Of a DNA stretch of 64,000 nucleotides, positions 10,895 through 25,800 are shown in pieces; position 1 is the first letter of the stretch; every line of letters starts with the position of its first letter. The translations under genes were made by a program, and so were the position numbers. The notes beneath the pieces were generated by a model that saw only the letters and a list, made by a program, of their open reading frames with translations, did not search any database and was not told the origin of the DNA. Source of the stretch: Dryomyza anilis (taxonomy: Eukaryota > Arthropoda > Insecta > Diptera > Dryomyzidae); NCBI GenBank assembly GCA_951804985.1, contig OX638132.1, forward strand, positions 15,853,529 to 15,917,528, in the 5' to 3' direction.

Positions 10895-13800
10895 TAAACC
10901 TTTTTTGTAAATCTGCATATTTCGGAAACGGAGAAGGCTCAATGTTGGCATATTTTATTGGTAGTTTTGTCAAATTTCATATTGCGTTTAAATTATCGAA
11001 ATCTCACCACAGTATCCAAAGATCTGGCAATCAAATTAAATTTTCTTTAAATTTGCATATCGCGGAAAAGGAGAGTCGTAGATGGGTCTAAGTAGGCACA
11101 TTTTATAGTGATTTATAAGTATATTATTTACTGCAAAATTCATTAAGTTCGGTCTACTGGTCCTGGAGAAATCGACTGATGAGTCAAGATTTTCTTAAAA
11201 CCTTCATATCTTCTAAACGGAGCGTCGTAGAGGGGTCAAAGTAGGCACATTTTATGGTGATTTTTAATCATATTATTTACTGCAAAATTCATTAAGTTCG
11301 GTCTACTGGTCCTGGAGAAATCGACTGATGGTCAAGATTTTCTTAAAACCTTCATATCTTCTAAACGGTGCGTCGTAGAGGGATCAAAGTCTACGCAATT
11401 TTTCAGAATTTTTTAATCAAATTTTGGAAATAAGATTTTCTTAAAACCTTCATATCTTCTAAACGGAGCGTCGTACAGGGTTCAAAGTAGGCACATTTTA
11501 TAGTGATTTTTAAGTATATTATTTACTGCAAAATTCATTAAGTTCGGTCTACTGGTCCTGGAGAAATCGACTGATGAGTCAAGATTTTCTCAAAACCTTC
11601 ATATCTTCTAAACGGAGCGTCGTACAGGGTTCAAAGTAGGCACATTTTATAGTGATTTTTAAGTATATTATTTACTGCAAAATTCATTAAGTTCGGTCTA
11701 CTGGTTCTGGAGAAATCGACTGATGAGTCAAGATTTTCTGAAAACCTTCATATCTTCTAAACAGTGCGTCGTAGAGGGGTCAAAGTCTACGCAATTGTTC
11801 TGAATTTTTAAATCAAATTTTGGAAATAAAATTTCTTAAATCTTTCATATCTTCTAAACGGAGCGTCGTACAGGGTTCAAAGTAGGCACATTTTATAGTG
11901 ATTTTTAAGTATATTATTTACTGCAAAATTCATTAAGTTCGGTCTACTGGTCCTGGAGAAATCGACTGATGGTCAAGATTTTCTTAAAACCTTCATATCT
12001 TCTAAACGGTGCGTCGTAGAGGGGTCAAAGTCTACGCAATTTTTCAGAATTTTTTAATCAAATTTTGGAAATAAGATTTTCTTAAAACCTTCATATTTTC
12101 TAAACGGAGCGTCGTACAGGGTTCAAAGTAGGCACATTTTATAGTGATTTTTAAGTATATTATTTACTGCAAAATTCATTAAGTTCGGTCTACTGGTCTT
12201 GGAGAAATCGACTGATGAGTCAAGATTTTCTTAAAACCTTCATATCTTCTAAACGGTGCGTCGCAGAGGGGTCAAAGTCTACGCAATTTTTCAGAATTTT
12301 TTAATCAAATTTTGGAAATAAGATTTTCTTAAAACCTTCATATTTTCTAAACGGAGCGTCGTACAGGGTTCAAAGTAGGCACATTTTATAGTGATTTTTA
12401 AGTATATTATTTACTGCAAAATTCATTAAGTTCGGTCTACTGGTTCTGCAGAAATCGACTGATGAGTCAAGATTTTCTGAAAACCTTCATATCTTCTAAA
12501 CGGAGCGTCGTACAGGGTTCAAAGTAGGCACATTTTATAGTGATTTTTAAGTATATTATTTACTGCAAAATTCATTAAGTTCGGTCTACTGGTCCTGGAG
12601 AAATCGACTGATGAGTCAAGATTTTCTTAAAACCTTCATATCTTCTAAACGGTGCGTCGTAGAGGGGTCAAAGTCTACGCAATTTTTCAGAATTTTTTAA
12701 TCAAATTTTGGAAATAAGATTTTCTTAAAACCTTCATATCTTCTAAACGGAGCGTCGAACAGGGTTCAAAGTAGGCACATTTTATAGTGATTTTTAAGTA
12801 TATTATTTACTGCAAAATTCATTAAGTTCGGTCTACTGGTCCTGGAGAAATCGACTGATGAGTCAAGATTTTCTTAAAACCTTCATATCTTCTAAACGGT
12901 GCGTCGTAGAGGGGTCAAAGTCTACGCAATTTTTCAGAATTTTTTAATCAAATTTTGGAAATAAGATTTTCTTAAAACCTTCACATCTTCTAAACGGAGC
13001 GTCGTACAGGGTTCAAAGTAGGCACATTTTATAGTGATTTTTAAGTATATTATTTACTGCAAAATTAATTAAGTTCGGTCTACTGGTCCTGGAGAAATCG
13101 ACTGATGAGTCAAGATTTTCTTAAAACCTTCATATCTTCTAAACGGTGCGTCGTAGAGGGTTCAAAGTAGGCACATTTTATAGTGATTTTTAAGTATATT
13201 ATTTACTGCAAAATTCATTAAGTTCGGTCTACTGGTCCTGGAGAAATCGACTGATGAGTCAAGATTTTCTTAAAACCTTCATATCTTCTAAACGGTGCGT
13301 CGTAGAGGGGTCAAAGTCTACGCAATTTTTCAGAATTTTTTAATCAAATTTTGGAAATAAGATTTTCTTAAAACCTTCACATCTTCTAAACGGAGCGTCG
13401 TACAGGGTTCAAAGTAGGCACATTTTATAGTGATTTTTAAGTATATTATTTACTGCAAAATTAATTAAGTTCGGTCTACTGGTCCTGGAGAAATCGACTG
13501 ATGAGTCAAGATTTTCTTAAAACCTTCATATCTTCTAAACGGTGCGTCGTAGAGGGGTCAAAGTCTACGCAATTTTTCAGAATTTTTTAATCAAATTTTG
13601 GAAATAAGATTTTTTTAAAACTTTCATATCTTCTAAACGGAGCGTCGAACAGGGTTCAAAGTAGGCACATTTTATAGTGATTTTTAAGTATATTATTTAC
13701 TGCAAAATTCATTAAGTTCGGTCTACTGGTCCTGGAGAAATCGACTGATGAGTCAAGATTTTCTTAAAACCTTCATATCTTCTAAACGGTGCGTCGCAGA

Positions 13801-16800
13801 GGGGTCAAAGTCTACGCAATTTTTCAGAATTTTTTAATCAAATTTTGGAAATAAGATTTTCTTAAAACCTTCATATCTTCTAAACGGAGCGTCGAACAGG
13901 GTTCAAAGTAGGCACATTTTATAGTGATTTTTAAGTATATTATTTACTGCAAAATTCATTAAGTTCGGTCTACTGGTCCTGGAGAAATCGACTGATGAGT
14001 CAAGATTTTCTTAAAACCTTCATATCTTCTAAACGGTGCGTCGTAGAGGGGTCAAAGTCTACGCAATTTTTCAGAATTTTTTAATCAAATTTTGGAAATA
14101 AGATTTTTTTAAAACTTTCATATCTTCTAAACGGAGCGTCGAACAGGGTTCAAAGTAGGCACATTTTATAGTGATTTTTAAGTATATTATTTACTGCAAA
14201 ATTCATTAAGTTCGGTCTACTGGTCCTGGAGAAATCGACTGATGAGTCAAGATTTTCTTAAAACCTTCATATCTTCTAAACGGTGCGTCGTAGAGGGGTC
14301 AAAGTCTACGCAATTTTTCAGAATTTTTAATCAAATTTTGGAAATAAGATTTTCTTAAAACCTTCATATCTTCTAAACGGAGCGTCGTACAGGGTTCAAA
14401 GTAGGCACATTTTATAGTGATTTTTAAGTATATTATTTACTGCAAAATTCATTAAGTTCGGTCTACTGGTCCTGGAGAAATCGACTGATGAGTCAAGATT
14501 TTCTTAAAACCTTCATATCTTCTAAACGGTGCGTCGTAGAGGGGTCAAAGTCTACGCAATTTTTCAGAATTTTTTAATCAAATTTTGGAAATAAGATTTT
14601 CTTAAAACCTTCATATCTTCTAAACGGAGCGTCGAACAGGGTTCAAAGTAGGCACATTTTATAGTGATTTTTAAGTATATTATTTACTGCAAAATTCATT
14701 AAGTTCGGTCTACTGGTCCTGGAGAAATCGACTGATGACTCAAGATTTTCTTAAAACCTTCATATCTTCTAAACGGTGCGTCGTAGAGGGGTCAAAGTCT
14801 ACGCAATTTTTCAGAATTTTTTAATCAAATTTTGGAAATAAGATTTTCTTAAAACCTTCATATCTTCTAAACGGAGCGTCGTACAGGGTTCAAAGTAGGC
14901 ACATTTTATAGTGATTTTTAAGAATATTATTTACTGCAAAATTCATTAAGTTCGGTCTACTGGTCCTGGAGAAATCGACTGATGAGTCAAGATTTTCTTA
15001 AAACCTTCATATCTTCTAAACGGTGCGTCGTAGAGGGGTCAAAGTCTACGCAATTTTTCAGAATTTTTTAATCAAATTTTGGAAATAAGATTTTCTTAAA
15101 ACCTTCATATCTTCTAAACGGAGCGTCGTACAGGGTTCAAAGTAGGCACATTTTATAGTGATTTTTAAGAATATTATTTACTGCAAAATTCATTAAGTTC
15201 GGTCTACTGGTCCTGGAGAAATCGACTGATGAGTCAAGATTTTCTTAAAACCTTCATATCTTCTAAACGGAGCGTCGTACAGGGTTCAAAGTAGGCACAT
15301 TTTATAGTGATTTTTAAGTATATTATTTACTGCAAAATTCATTAAGTTCGGTCTACTGGTCCTGGAGAAATCGACTGATGAGTCAAGATTTTCTTAAAAC
15401 CTTCATATCTTCTAAACGGTGCGTCGTAGAGGGGTCAAAGTCTACGCAATTTTTCAGAATTTTTTAATCAAATTTTGGAAATAAGATTTTTTTAAAACTT
15501 TCATATCTTCTAAACGGAGCGTCGAACAGGGTTCAAAGTAGGCACATTTTATAGTGATTTTTAAGTATATTATTTACTGCAAAATTCATTAAGTTCGGTC
15601 TACTGGTCCTGGAGAAATCGACTGATGAGTCAAGATTTTCTTAAAACCTTCATATCTTCTAAACGGAGCGTCGTAGAGGGGTCAAAGTCTACGCAATTTT
15701 TCAGAATTTTTTAATCAAATTTTGGAAATAAGATTTTCTTAAAACCTTCATATCTTCTAAACGGAGCGTCGTACAGGGTTCGAAGTAGGCACATTTTATA
15801 GTGATTTTTAAGTATATTATTTACTGCAAAATTCATTAAGTTCGGTCTACTGGTCCTGGAGAAATCGACTGATGAGTCAAGATTTTCTTAAAACCTTCAT
15901 ATCTTCTAAACGGAGCGTCGTACAGGGTTCAAAGTAGGCACATTTTATAGTGATTTTTAAGTATATTATTTACTGCAAAATTCATTAAGTTCGGTCTACT
16001 GGACCTGGAGAAATCGACTGATGAGTCAAGATTTTCTTAAAACCTTCATATCTTCTAAACGGAGCGTCGTACAGGGTTCAAAGTAGGCACATTTTATAGT
16101 GATTTTTAAGTATATTATTTACTGCAAAATTCATTAAGTTCGGTCTACTGGTCCTGGAGAAATCGACTGATAAGTCAAGATTTTCTTAAAACCTTCATAT
16201 CTTCTAAACGGTGCGTCGTAGAGGGGTCAAAGTCTACGCAATTGTTCTGAATTTTTAAATCAAATTTTGGAAATAAAATTTCTTAAATCTTTCATATCTT
16301 CTAAACGGAGCGTCGTACAGGGTTCAAAGTAGGCACATTTTATAGTGATTTTTAAGTATATTATTTACTGCAAAATTCATTAAGTTCGGTCTACTGGTCC
16401 TGGAGAAATCGACTGATGAGTCAAGATTTTCTTAAAACCTTCATATCTTCTAAACGGAGCGTCGTACAGGGTTCAAAGTAGGCACATTTTATAGTGATTT
16501 TTAAGTATATTATTTACTGCAAAATTCATTAAGTTCGGTCTACTGGACCTGGAGAAATCGACTGATGAGTCAAGATTTTCTTAAAACCTTCATATCTTCT
16601 AAACGGAGCGTCGTACAGGGTTCAAAGTAGGCACATTTTATAGTGATTTTTAAGTATATTATTTACTGCAAAATTCATTAAGTTCGGTCTACTGGTCCTG
16701 GAGAAATCGACTGATGAGTCAAGATTTTCTTAAAACCTTCATATCTTCTAAACGGTGCGTCGTAGAGGGGTCAAAGTCTACGCAATTGTTCTGAATTTTT

Positions 16801-19800
16801 AAATCAAATTTTGGAAATAAAATTTCTTAAATCTTTCATATCTTCTAAACGGAGCGTCGTACAGGGTTCAAAGTAGGCACATTTTATAGTGATTTTTAAG
16901 TATATTATTTACTGCAAAATTCATTAAGTTCGGTCTACTGGTCCTGGAGAAATCGACTGATGAGTCAAGATTTTCCTAAAACCTTCATATCTTCTAAACG
17001 GAGCGTCGTACAGGGTTCAAAGTAGGCACATTTTATAGTGATTTTTAAGTATATTATTTACTGCAAAATTCATTAAGTTCGGTCTACTGGTCCTGGAGAA
17101 ATCGACTGATGAGTCAAGATTTTCTTAAAACCTTCATATCTTCTAAACGGAGCGTCGTACAGGGTTCAAAGTAGGCACATTTTATAGTGATTTTTAAGTA
17201 TATTATTTACTGCAAAATTCATTAAGTTCGGTCTACTGGTCCTGGAGAAATCGACTGATGAGTCAAGATTTTCTTAAAACCTTCATATCTTCTAAACGGT
17301 GCGTCGTAGAGAGTCTACGCAATTTTTCAGAATTTTTTAATCAAATTTTGGAAATAAGATTTTCTTAAAACCTTCATATCTTCTAAACGGAGCGTCGAAC
17401 AGGGTTCAAAGTAGGCACATTTTATAGTGATTTTTAAGTATATTATTTACTGCAAAATTCATTAAGTTCGGTCTACTGGTCCTGGAGAAATCGACTGATG
17501 AGTCAAGATTTTCTTAAAACCTTCATATCTTCTAAACGGAGCGTCGTACAGGGTTCAAAGTAGGCACATTTTATAGTGATTTTTAAGTATATTATTTACT
17601 GCAAAATTCATTAAGTTCGGTCTACTGGTCTTGGAGAAATCGACTGATGAGTCAAGATTTTCTTAAAACCTTCATATCTTCTAAACGGAGCGTCGTACAG
17701 GGTTCAAAGTAGGCACATTTTATAGTGATTTTTAAGTATATTATTTACTGCAAAATTCATTAAGTTCGGTCTACTGGACCTGGAGAAATCGACTGATGAG
17801 TCAAGATTTTCTTAAAACCTTCATATCTTCTAAACGGAGCGTCGTACAGGGTTCAAAGTAGGCACATTTTATAGTGATTTTTAAGTATATTATTTACTGC
17901 AAAATTCATTAAGTTCGGTCTACTGGTCTTGGAGAAATCGACTGATGAGTCAAGATTTTCTTAAAACCTTCATATCTTCTAAACGGAGCGTCGTACAGGG
18001 TTCAAAGTAGGCACATTTTATAGTGATTTTTAAGTATATTATTTACTGCAAAATTCATTAAGTTCGGTCTACTGGTCCTGGAGAAATCGACTGATGAGTC
18101 AAGATTTTCTTAAAACCTTCATATCTTCTAAACGGAGCGTCGTACAGGGTTCAAAGTAGGCACATTTTATAGTGATTTTTAAGTATATTATTTACTGCAA
18201 AATTCATTAAGTTCGGTCTACTGGTCCTGGAGAAATCGACTGATGAGTCAAGATTTTCTTAAAACCTTCATATCTTCTAAACGGTGCGTCGTAGAGGGGT
18301 CAAAGTAGGCACATTTTATAGTGATTTTTAAGTATATTATTTACTGCAAAATTCATTAAGTTCGGTCTACTGGTCCTGGAGAAATCGACTGATGAGTCAA
18401 GATTTTCTTAAAACCTTCATATCTTCTAAACGGAGCGTCGTACAGGGTTCAAAGTAGGCACATTTTATAGTGATTTTTAAGTATATTATTTACTGCAAAA
18501 TTCATTAAGTTCGGTCTACTGGTCCTGGAGAAATCGACTGATGAGTCAAGATTTTCTTAAAACCTTCATATCTTCTAAACGGTGCGTCGCAGAGGGGTCA
18601 AAGTCTACGCAATTTTTCAGAATTTTTTAATCAAATTTTGGAAATAAGATTTTCTTAAAACCTTCATATCTTCTAAACGGAGCGTCGAACAGGGTTCAAA
18701 GTAGGCACATTTTATAGTGATTTTTAAGTATATTATTTACTGCAAAATTCATTAAGTTCGGTCTACTGGTCCTGGAGAAATCGACTGATGAGTCAAGATT
18801 TTCTTAAAACCTTCATATCTTCTAAACGGAGCGTCGTACAGGGTTCAAAGTAGGCACATTTTATAGTGATTTTTAAGTATATTATTTACTGCAAAATTCA
18901 TTAAGTTCGGTCTACTGGTCTTGGAGAAATCGACTGATGAGTCAAGATTTTCTTAAAACCTTCATATCTTCTAAACGGAGCGTCGTACAGGGTTCAAAGT
19001 AGGCACATTTTATAGTGATTTTTAAGTATATTATTTACTGCAAAATTCATTAAGTTCGGTCTACTGGTCCTGGAGAAATCGACTGATGAGTCAAGATTTT
19101 CTTAAAACCTTCATATCTTCTAAACGGAGCGTCGTACAGGGTTCAAAGTAGGCACATTTTATAGTGATTTTTAAGTATATTATTTACTGCAAAATTCATT
19201 AAGTTCGGTCTACTGGTCCTGGAGAAATCGACTGATGAGTCAAGATTTTCTTAAAACCTTCATATCTTCTAAACGGTGCGTCGTAGAGGGGTCAAAGTAG
19301 GCACATTTTATAGTGATTTTTAAGTATATTATTTACTGCAAAATTCATTAAGTTCGGTCTACTGGTCCTGGAGAAATCGACTGATGAGTCAAGATTTTCT
19401 TAAAACCTTCATATCTTCTAAACGGAGCGTCGTACAGGGTTCAAAGTAGGCACATTTTATAGTGATTTTTAAGTATATTATTTACTGCAAAATTCATTAA
19501 GTTCGGTCTACTGGTCCTGGAGAAATCGACTGATGAGTCAAGATTTTCCTAAAACCTTCATATCTTCTAAACGGAGCGTCGTACAGGGTTCAAAGTAGGC
19601 ACATTTTATAGTGATTTTTAAGTATATTATTTACTGCAAAATTCATTAAGTTCGGTCTACTGGACCTGGAGAAATCGACTGATGAATCAAGATTTTCTTA
19701 AAACCTTCATATCTTCTAAACGGAGCGTCGTACAGGGTTCAAAGTAGGCACATTTTATAGTGATTTTTAAGTATATTATTTACTGCAAAATTCATTAAGT

Positions 19801-22800
19801 TCGGTCTACTGGTCCTGGAGAAATCGACTGATGAGTCAAGATTTTCTTAAAACCTTCATATCTTCTAAACGGTGCGTCGTAGAGAGTCTACGCAATTTTT
19901 CAGAATTTTTTAATCAAATTTTGGAAATAAGATTTTCTTAAAACCTTCATATCTTCTAAACGGAGCGTCGAACAGGGTTCAAAGTAGGAACATTTTATAG
20001 TGATTTTTAAGTATATTATTTACTGCAAAATTCATTAAGTTCGGTCTACTGGTCCTGGAGAAATCGACTGATGAGTCAAGATTTTCTTAAAACCTTCATA
20101 TCTTCTAAACGGTGCGTCGTAGAGGGGTCAAAGTCTACGCAATTTTTCAGAATTTTTTAATCAAATTTTGGAAATAAGATTTTCTTAAAACCTTCATATC
20201 TTCTAAACGGAGCGTCGAACAGGGTTCAAAGTAGGCACATTTTATAGTGATTTTTAAGTTTATTATTTACTGCAAAATTCATTAAGTTCGGTCTACTGGT
20301 CCTGGAGAAATCGACTGATGAGTCAAGATTTTCTTAAAACCTTCATATCTTCTAAACGGAGCGTCGTACAGGGTTCAAAGTAGGCACATTTTATAGTGAT
20401 TTTTAAGTTTATTATTTACTGCAAAATTCATTAAGTTCGGTCTACTGGTCCTGGAGAAATCGACTGATGAGTCAAGATTTTCTTAAAACCTTCATATCTT
20501 CTAAACGGTGCGTCGTAGAGTGGTCAAAGTCTACGCAATTTTTCAGAATTTTTTAATCAAATTTTGGAAATAAGATTTTCTTAAAACCTTCATATCTTCT
20601 AAACGGAGCGTCGTACAGGGTTCAAAGTAGGCACATTTTATAGTGATTTTTAAGTATATTATTTACTGCAAAATTCATTAAGTTCGGTCTACTGGTCCTG
20701 GAGAAATCGACTGATGAGTCAAGATTTTCTTAAAACCTTCATATCTTCTAAACGGTGCGTCGTAGAGAGTCTACGCAATTTTTCAGAATTTTTTAATCAA
20801 ATTTTGGAAATAAGATTTTCTTAAAACCTTCATATCTTCTAAACGGAGCGTCGAACAGGGTTCAAAGTAGGCACATTTTATAGTGATTTTTAAGTTTATT
20901 ATTTACTGCAAAATTCATTAAGTTCGATCTACTGGTCCTGGAGAAATCGACTGATGAGTCAAGATTTTCTAAAAACCTTCATATCTTCTAAACGGTGCGT
21001 CGTAGAGGGGTCAAAGTCTACGCAATTTTTCAGAATTTTTTAATCAAATTTTGGAAATAAGATTTTCTTAAAACCTTCATATCTTCTAAACGGAGCGTCG
21101 AACAGGGTTCAAAGTAGGCACATTTTATAGTGATTTTTAAGTTTATTATTTACTGCAAAATTCATTAAGTTCGGTCTACTGGTCCTGGAGAAATCGACTG
21201 ATGAGTCAAGATTTTCTTAAAACCTTCATATCTTCTAAACGGTGCGTCGTAGAGGGGTCAAAGTCTACGCAATTGTTCTGAATTTTTAAATCAAATTTTG
21301 GAAATAAAATTTCTTAAATCTTTCATATCTTCTAAACGGAGCGTCGTACAGGGTTCAAAGTAGGCACATTTTATAGTGATTTTTAAGTTTATTATTTACT
21401 GCAAAATTCATTAAGTTCGGTCTACTGGTCCTGGAGAAATCGACTGATGAGTCAAGATTTTCTTAAAACCTTCATATCTTCTAAACGGTGCGTCGTAGAG
21501 TGGTCAAAGTCTACGCAATTTTTCAGAATTTTTTAATCAAATTTTGGAAATAAGATTTTCTTAAAACCTTCATATCTTCTAAACGGAGGGTCGTACAGGG
21601 TTCAAAGTAGGCACATTTTATAGTGATTTTTAAGTATATTATTTACTGCAAAATTCATTAAGTTCGGTCTACTGGTCCTGGAGAAATCGACTGATGAGTC
21701 AAGATTTTCTTAAAACCTTCATATCTTCTAAACGGAGCGTCGTAGAGTGGTCAAAGTCTACGCAATTGTTCTTATCTTCTAAACGGAGCGTCGTACAGGG
21801 TTCAAAGTAGGCACATTTTATAGTGATTTTTAAGTATATTATTTACTGCAAAATTCATTAAGTTCGGTCTACTGGTCCTGGAGAAATCGACTGATGAGTC
21901 AAGATTTTCTTAAAACCTTCATATCTTCTAAACGGTGCGTCGTAGAGTGGTCAAAGTCTACGCAATTGTTCTTATCTTCTAAACGGAGCGTCGTACAGGG
22001 TTCAAAGTAGGCACATTTTATAGTGATTTTTAAGTATATTATTTACTGCAAAATTCATTAAGTTCGGTCTACTGGTCCTGGAGAAATCGACTGATGAGTC
22101 AAGATTTTCTTAAAACCTTCATATCTTCTAAACGGTGCGTCGTAGAGGGGTCAAAGTCTACGCAATTTTTCAGAATTTGTTAATCAAATTTTGGAAATAA
22201 GATTTTCTTAAAACCTTCATATCTTCTAAACGGAGCGTCGTACAGGGTTCAAAGTAGGCACATTTTATAGTGATTTTTAAGTATATTATTTACTGCAAAA
22301 TTCATTAAGTTCGGTCTACTGGTCCTGGAGAAATCGACTGATGAGTCAAGATTTTCTTAAAACCTTCATATCTTCTAAACGGAGCGTCGTACAGGGTTCA
22401 AAGTAGGCACATTTTATAGTGATTTTTAAGTATATTATTTACTGCAAAATTCATTAAGTTCGGTCTACTGGTCCTGGAGAAATCGACTGATGAGTCAAGA
22501 TTTTCTTAAAACCTTCATATCTTCTAAACGGTGCGTCGTAGAGGGGTCAAAGTCTACGCAATTGTTCTGAATTTTTAAATCAAATTTTGGAAATAAAATT
22601 TCTTAAATCTTTCATATCTTCTAAACGGAGCGTCGTACAGGGTTCAAAGTAGGCACATTTTATAGTGATTTTTAAGTTTATTATTTACTGCAAAATTCAT
22701 TAAGTTCGGTCTACTGGTCCTGGAGAAATCGACTGATGAGTCAAGATTTTCTTAAAACCTTCATATCTTCTAAACGGTGCGTCGTAGAGTGGTCAAAGTC

Positions 22801-25800
22801 TACGCAATTTTTCAGAATTTTTTAATCAAATTTTGGAAATAAGATTTTCTTAAAACCTTCATATCTTCTAAACGGAGGGTCGTACAGGGTTCAAAGTAGG
22901 CACATTTTATAGTGATTTTTAAGTATATTATTTACTGCAAAATTCATTAAGTTCGGTCTACTGGTCCTGGAGAAATCGACTGATGAGTCAAGATTTTCTT
23001 AAAACCTTCATATCTTCTAAACGGAGCGTCGTACAGGGTTCAAAGTAGGCACATTTTATAGTGATTTTTAAGTATATTATTTACTGCAAAATTCATTAAG
23101 TTCGGTCTACTGGTCCTGGAGAAATCGACTGATGAGTCAAGATTTTCTTAAAACCTTCATATCTTCTAAACGGTGCGTCGTAGAGGGGTCAAAGTCTACG
23201 CAATTTTTCAGAATTTTTTAATCAAATTTTGGAAATAAGATTTTCTTAAAACCTTCATATCTTCTAAACGGAGCGTCGAACAGGGTTCAAAGTAGGCACA
23301 TTTTATAGTGATTTTTAAGTTTATTATTTACTGCAAAATTCATTAAGTTCGGTCTACTGGTCCTGGAGAAATCGACTGATGAGTCAAGATTTTCTTAAAA
23401 CCTTCATATCTTCTAAACGGAGCGTCGTACAGGGTTCAAAGTAGGCACATTTTATAGTGATTTTTAAGTATATTATTTACTGCAAAATTCATTAAGTTCG
23501 GTCCACTGGTCCTGGAGAAATCGACTGATGAGTCAAGATTTTCTTAAAACCTTCATATCTTCGAAACGGTGCGTCGTAGAGGGGTCAAAGTCTACGCAAT
23601 TGTTCTGAATTTTTAAATCAAATTTTGGAAATAAAATTTCTTAAATCTTTCATATCTTCTAAACGGAGCGTCGTACAGGGTTCAAAGTAGGCACATTTTA
23701 TAGTGATTTTTAAGTATATTATTTACTGCAAAATTCATTAAGTTCGGTCTACTGGTCCTGGAGAAATCGACTGATGAGTCAAGATTTTCTTAAAACCTTC
23801 ATATCTTCTAAACGGTGCGTCGTAGAGGGGTCAAAGTCTACGCAATTTTTCAGAATTTTTTAATCAAATTTTGGAAATAAGATTTTCTTAAAACCTTCAT
23901 ATCTTCTAAACGGAGCGTCGAACAGGGTTCAAAGTAGGCACATTTTATAGTGATTTTTAAGTTTATTATTTACTGCAAAATTCATTAAGTTCGGTCTACT
24001 GGTCCTGGAGAAATCGACTGATGAGTCAAGATTTTCTTAAAACCTTCATATCTTCTAAACGGAGCGTCGTACAGGGTTCAAAGTAGGCACATTTTATAGT
24101 GATTTTTAAGTATATTATTTACTGCAAAATTCATTAAGTTCGGTCCACTGGTCCTGGAGAAATCGACTGATGAGTCAAGATTTTCTTAAAACCTTCATAT
24201 CTTCGAAACGGTGCGTCGTAGAGGGGTCAAAGTCTACGCAATTGTTCTGAATTTTTAAATCAAATTTTGGAAATAAAATTTCTTAAATCTTTCATATCTT
24301 CTAAACGGAGCGTCGTACAGGGTTCAAAGTAGGCACATTTTATAGTGATTTTTAAGTTTATTATTTACTGCAAAATTCATTAAGTTCGGTCTACTGGTCC
24401 TGGAGAAATCGACTGATGAGTCAAGATTTTCTTAAAACCTTCATATCTTCTAAACGGTGCGTCGTAGAGGGGTCAAAGTAGGCACATTTTATAGTGATTT
24501 TTAAGTATATTATTTACTGCAAAATTCATTAAGTTCGGTCTACTGGTCCTGGAGAAATCGACTGATATCTTCTAAACGGAGCGTCGTACAGGGTTCAAAG
24601 TAGGCACATTTTATAGTGATTTTTAAGTATATTATTTACTGCAAAATTCATTAAGTTCAGTCTACTGGTTCTGGAGAAATCGACTGATGAGTCAAGATTT
24701 TCTTAAAACCTTCATATCTTCTAAACGGTGCGTCGTAGAGGGGTCAAAGTCTACGCATTTTTTCAGAATTTTGTAATCAAATTTTGGAAATAAGATTTTC
24801 TTAAAACCTTCATATCTTCTAAACGGAGCGTCGTACAGGGTTCAAAGTAGGCACATTTTATAGTGATTTTTAAGTATATTATTTACTGCAAAATTCATTA
24901 AGTTCGGTCTACTGGTCCTGGAGAAATCGACTGATGAGTCAAGATTTTCTTAAAACCTTCATATCTTCTAAACGAAGCGTCGTACAGGGTTCAAAGTAGG
25001 TACATTTTATAGTGATTTTTAAGTATATTATTTACTGCAAAATTCATTAAGTTCGGTCTACTGGTCCTAGAGAAATCGACTGATGAGTCAAGATTTTCTT
25101 AAAACCTTCATATCTTCTAAACGGTGCGTCGTAGAGGGGTCAAAGTCTACGCAATTTTTCAGAATTTTTTAATCAAATTTTGGAAATAAGATTTTCTTAA
25201 AACCTTCATATCTTCTAAACGGAGCGTCGAACAGGGTTCAAAGTAGGCACATTTTATAGTGATTTTTAAGTATATTATTTACTGCAAAATTCATTAAGTT
25301 CGGTCTACTGGTCCTGGAGAAATCGACTGATGAGTCAAGATTTTCTTAAAACCTTCATATCTTCTAAACGGTGCGTCGTAGAGGGGTCAAAGTCTACGCA
25401 ATTTTTCAGAATTTTTTAATCAAATTTTGGAAATAAGATTTTCTTAAAACCTTCATATCTTCTAAACGGAGCGTCGAACAGGGTTCAAAGTAGGCACATT
25501 TTATAGTGATTTTTAAGTAATTATTTACTGCAAAATTCATTAAGTTCGGTCTACTGGTCCTGGAGAAATCGACTGATGAGTCAAGATTTTCTTAAAACCT
25601 TCATATCTTCTAAACGGTGCGTCGTAGAGGGGTCAAAGTCTACGCAATTTTTCAGAATTTTTTAATCAAATTTTGGAAATAAGATTTTCTTAAAACCTTC
25701 ATATCTTCTAAACGGAGCGTCGTACAGGGTTCAAAGTAGGCACATTTTATAGTGATTTTTAAGTTTATTATTTACTGCAAAATTCATTAAGTTCGGTCTA

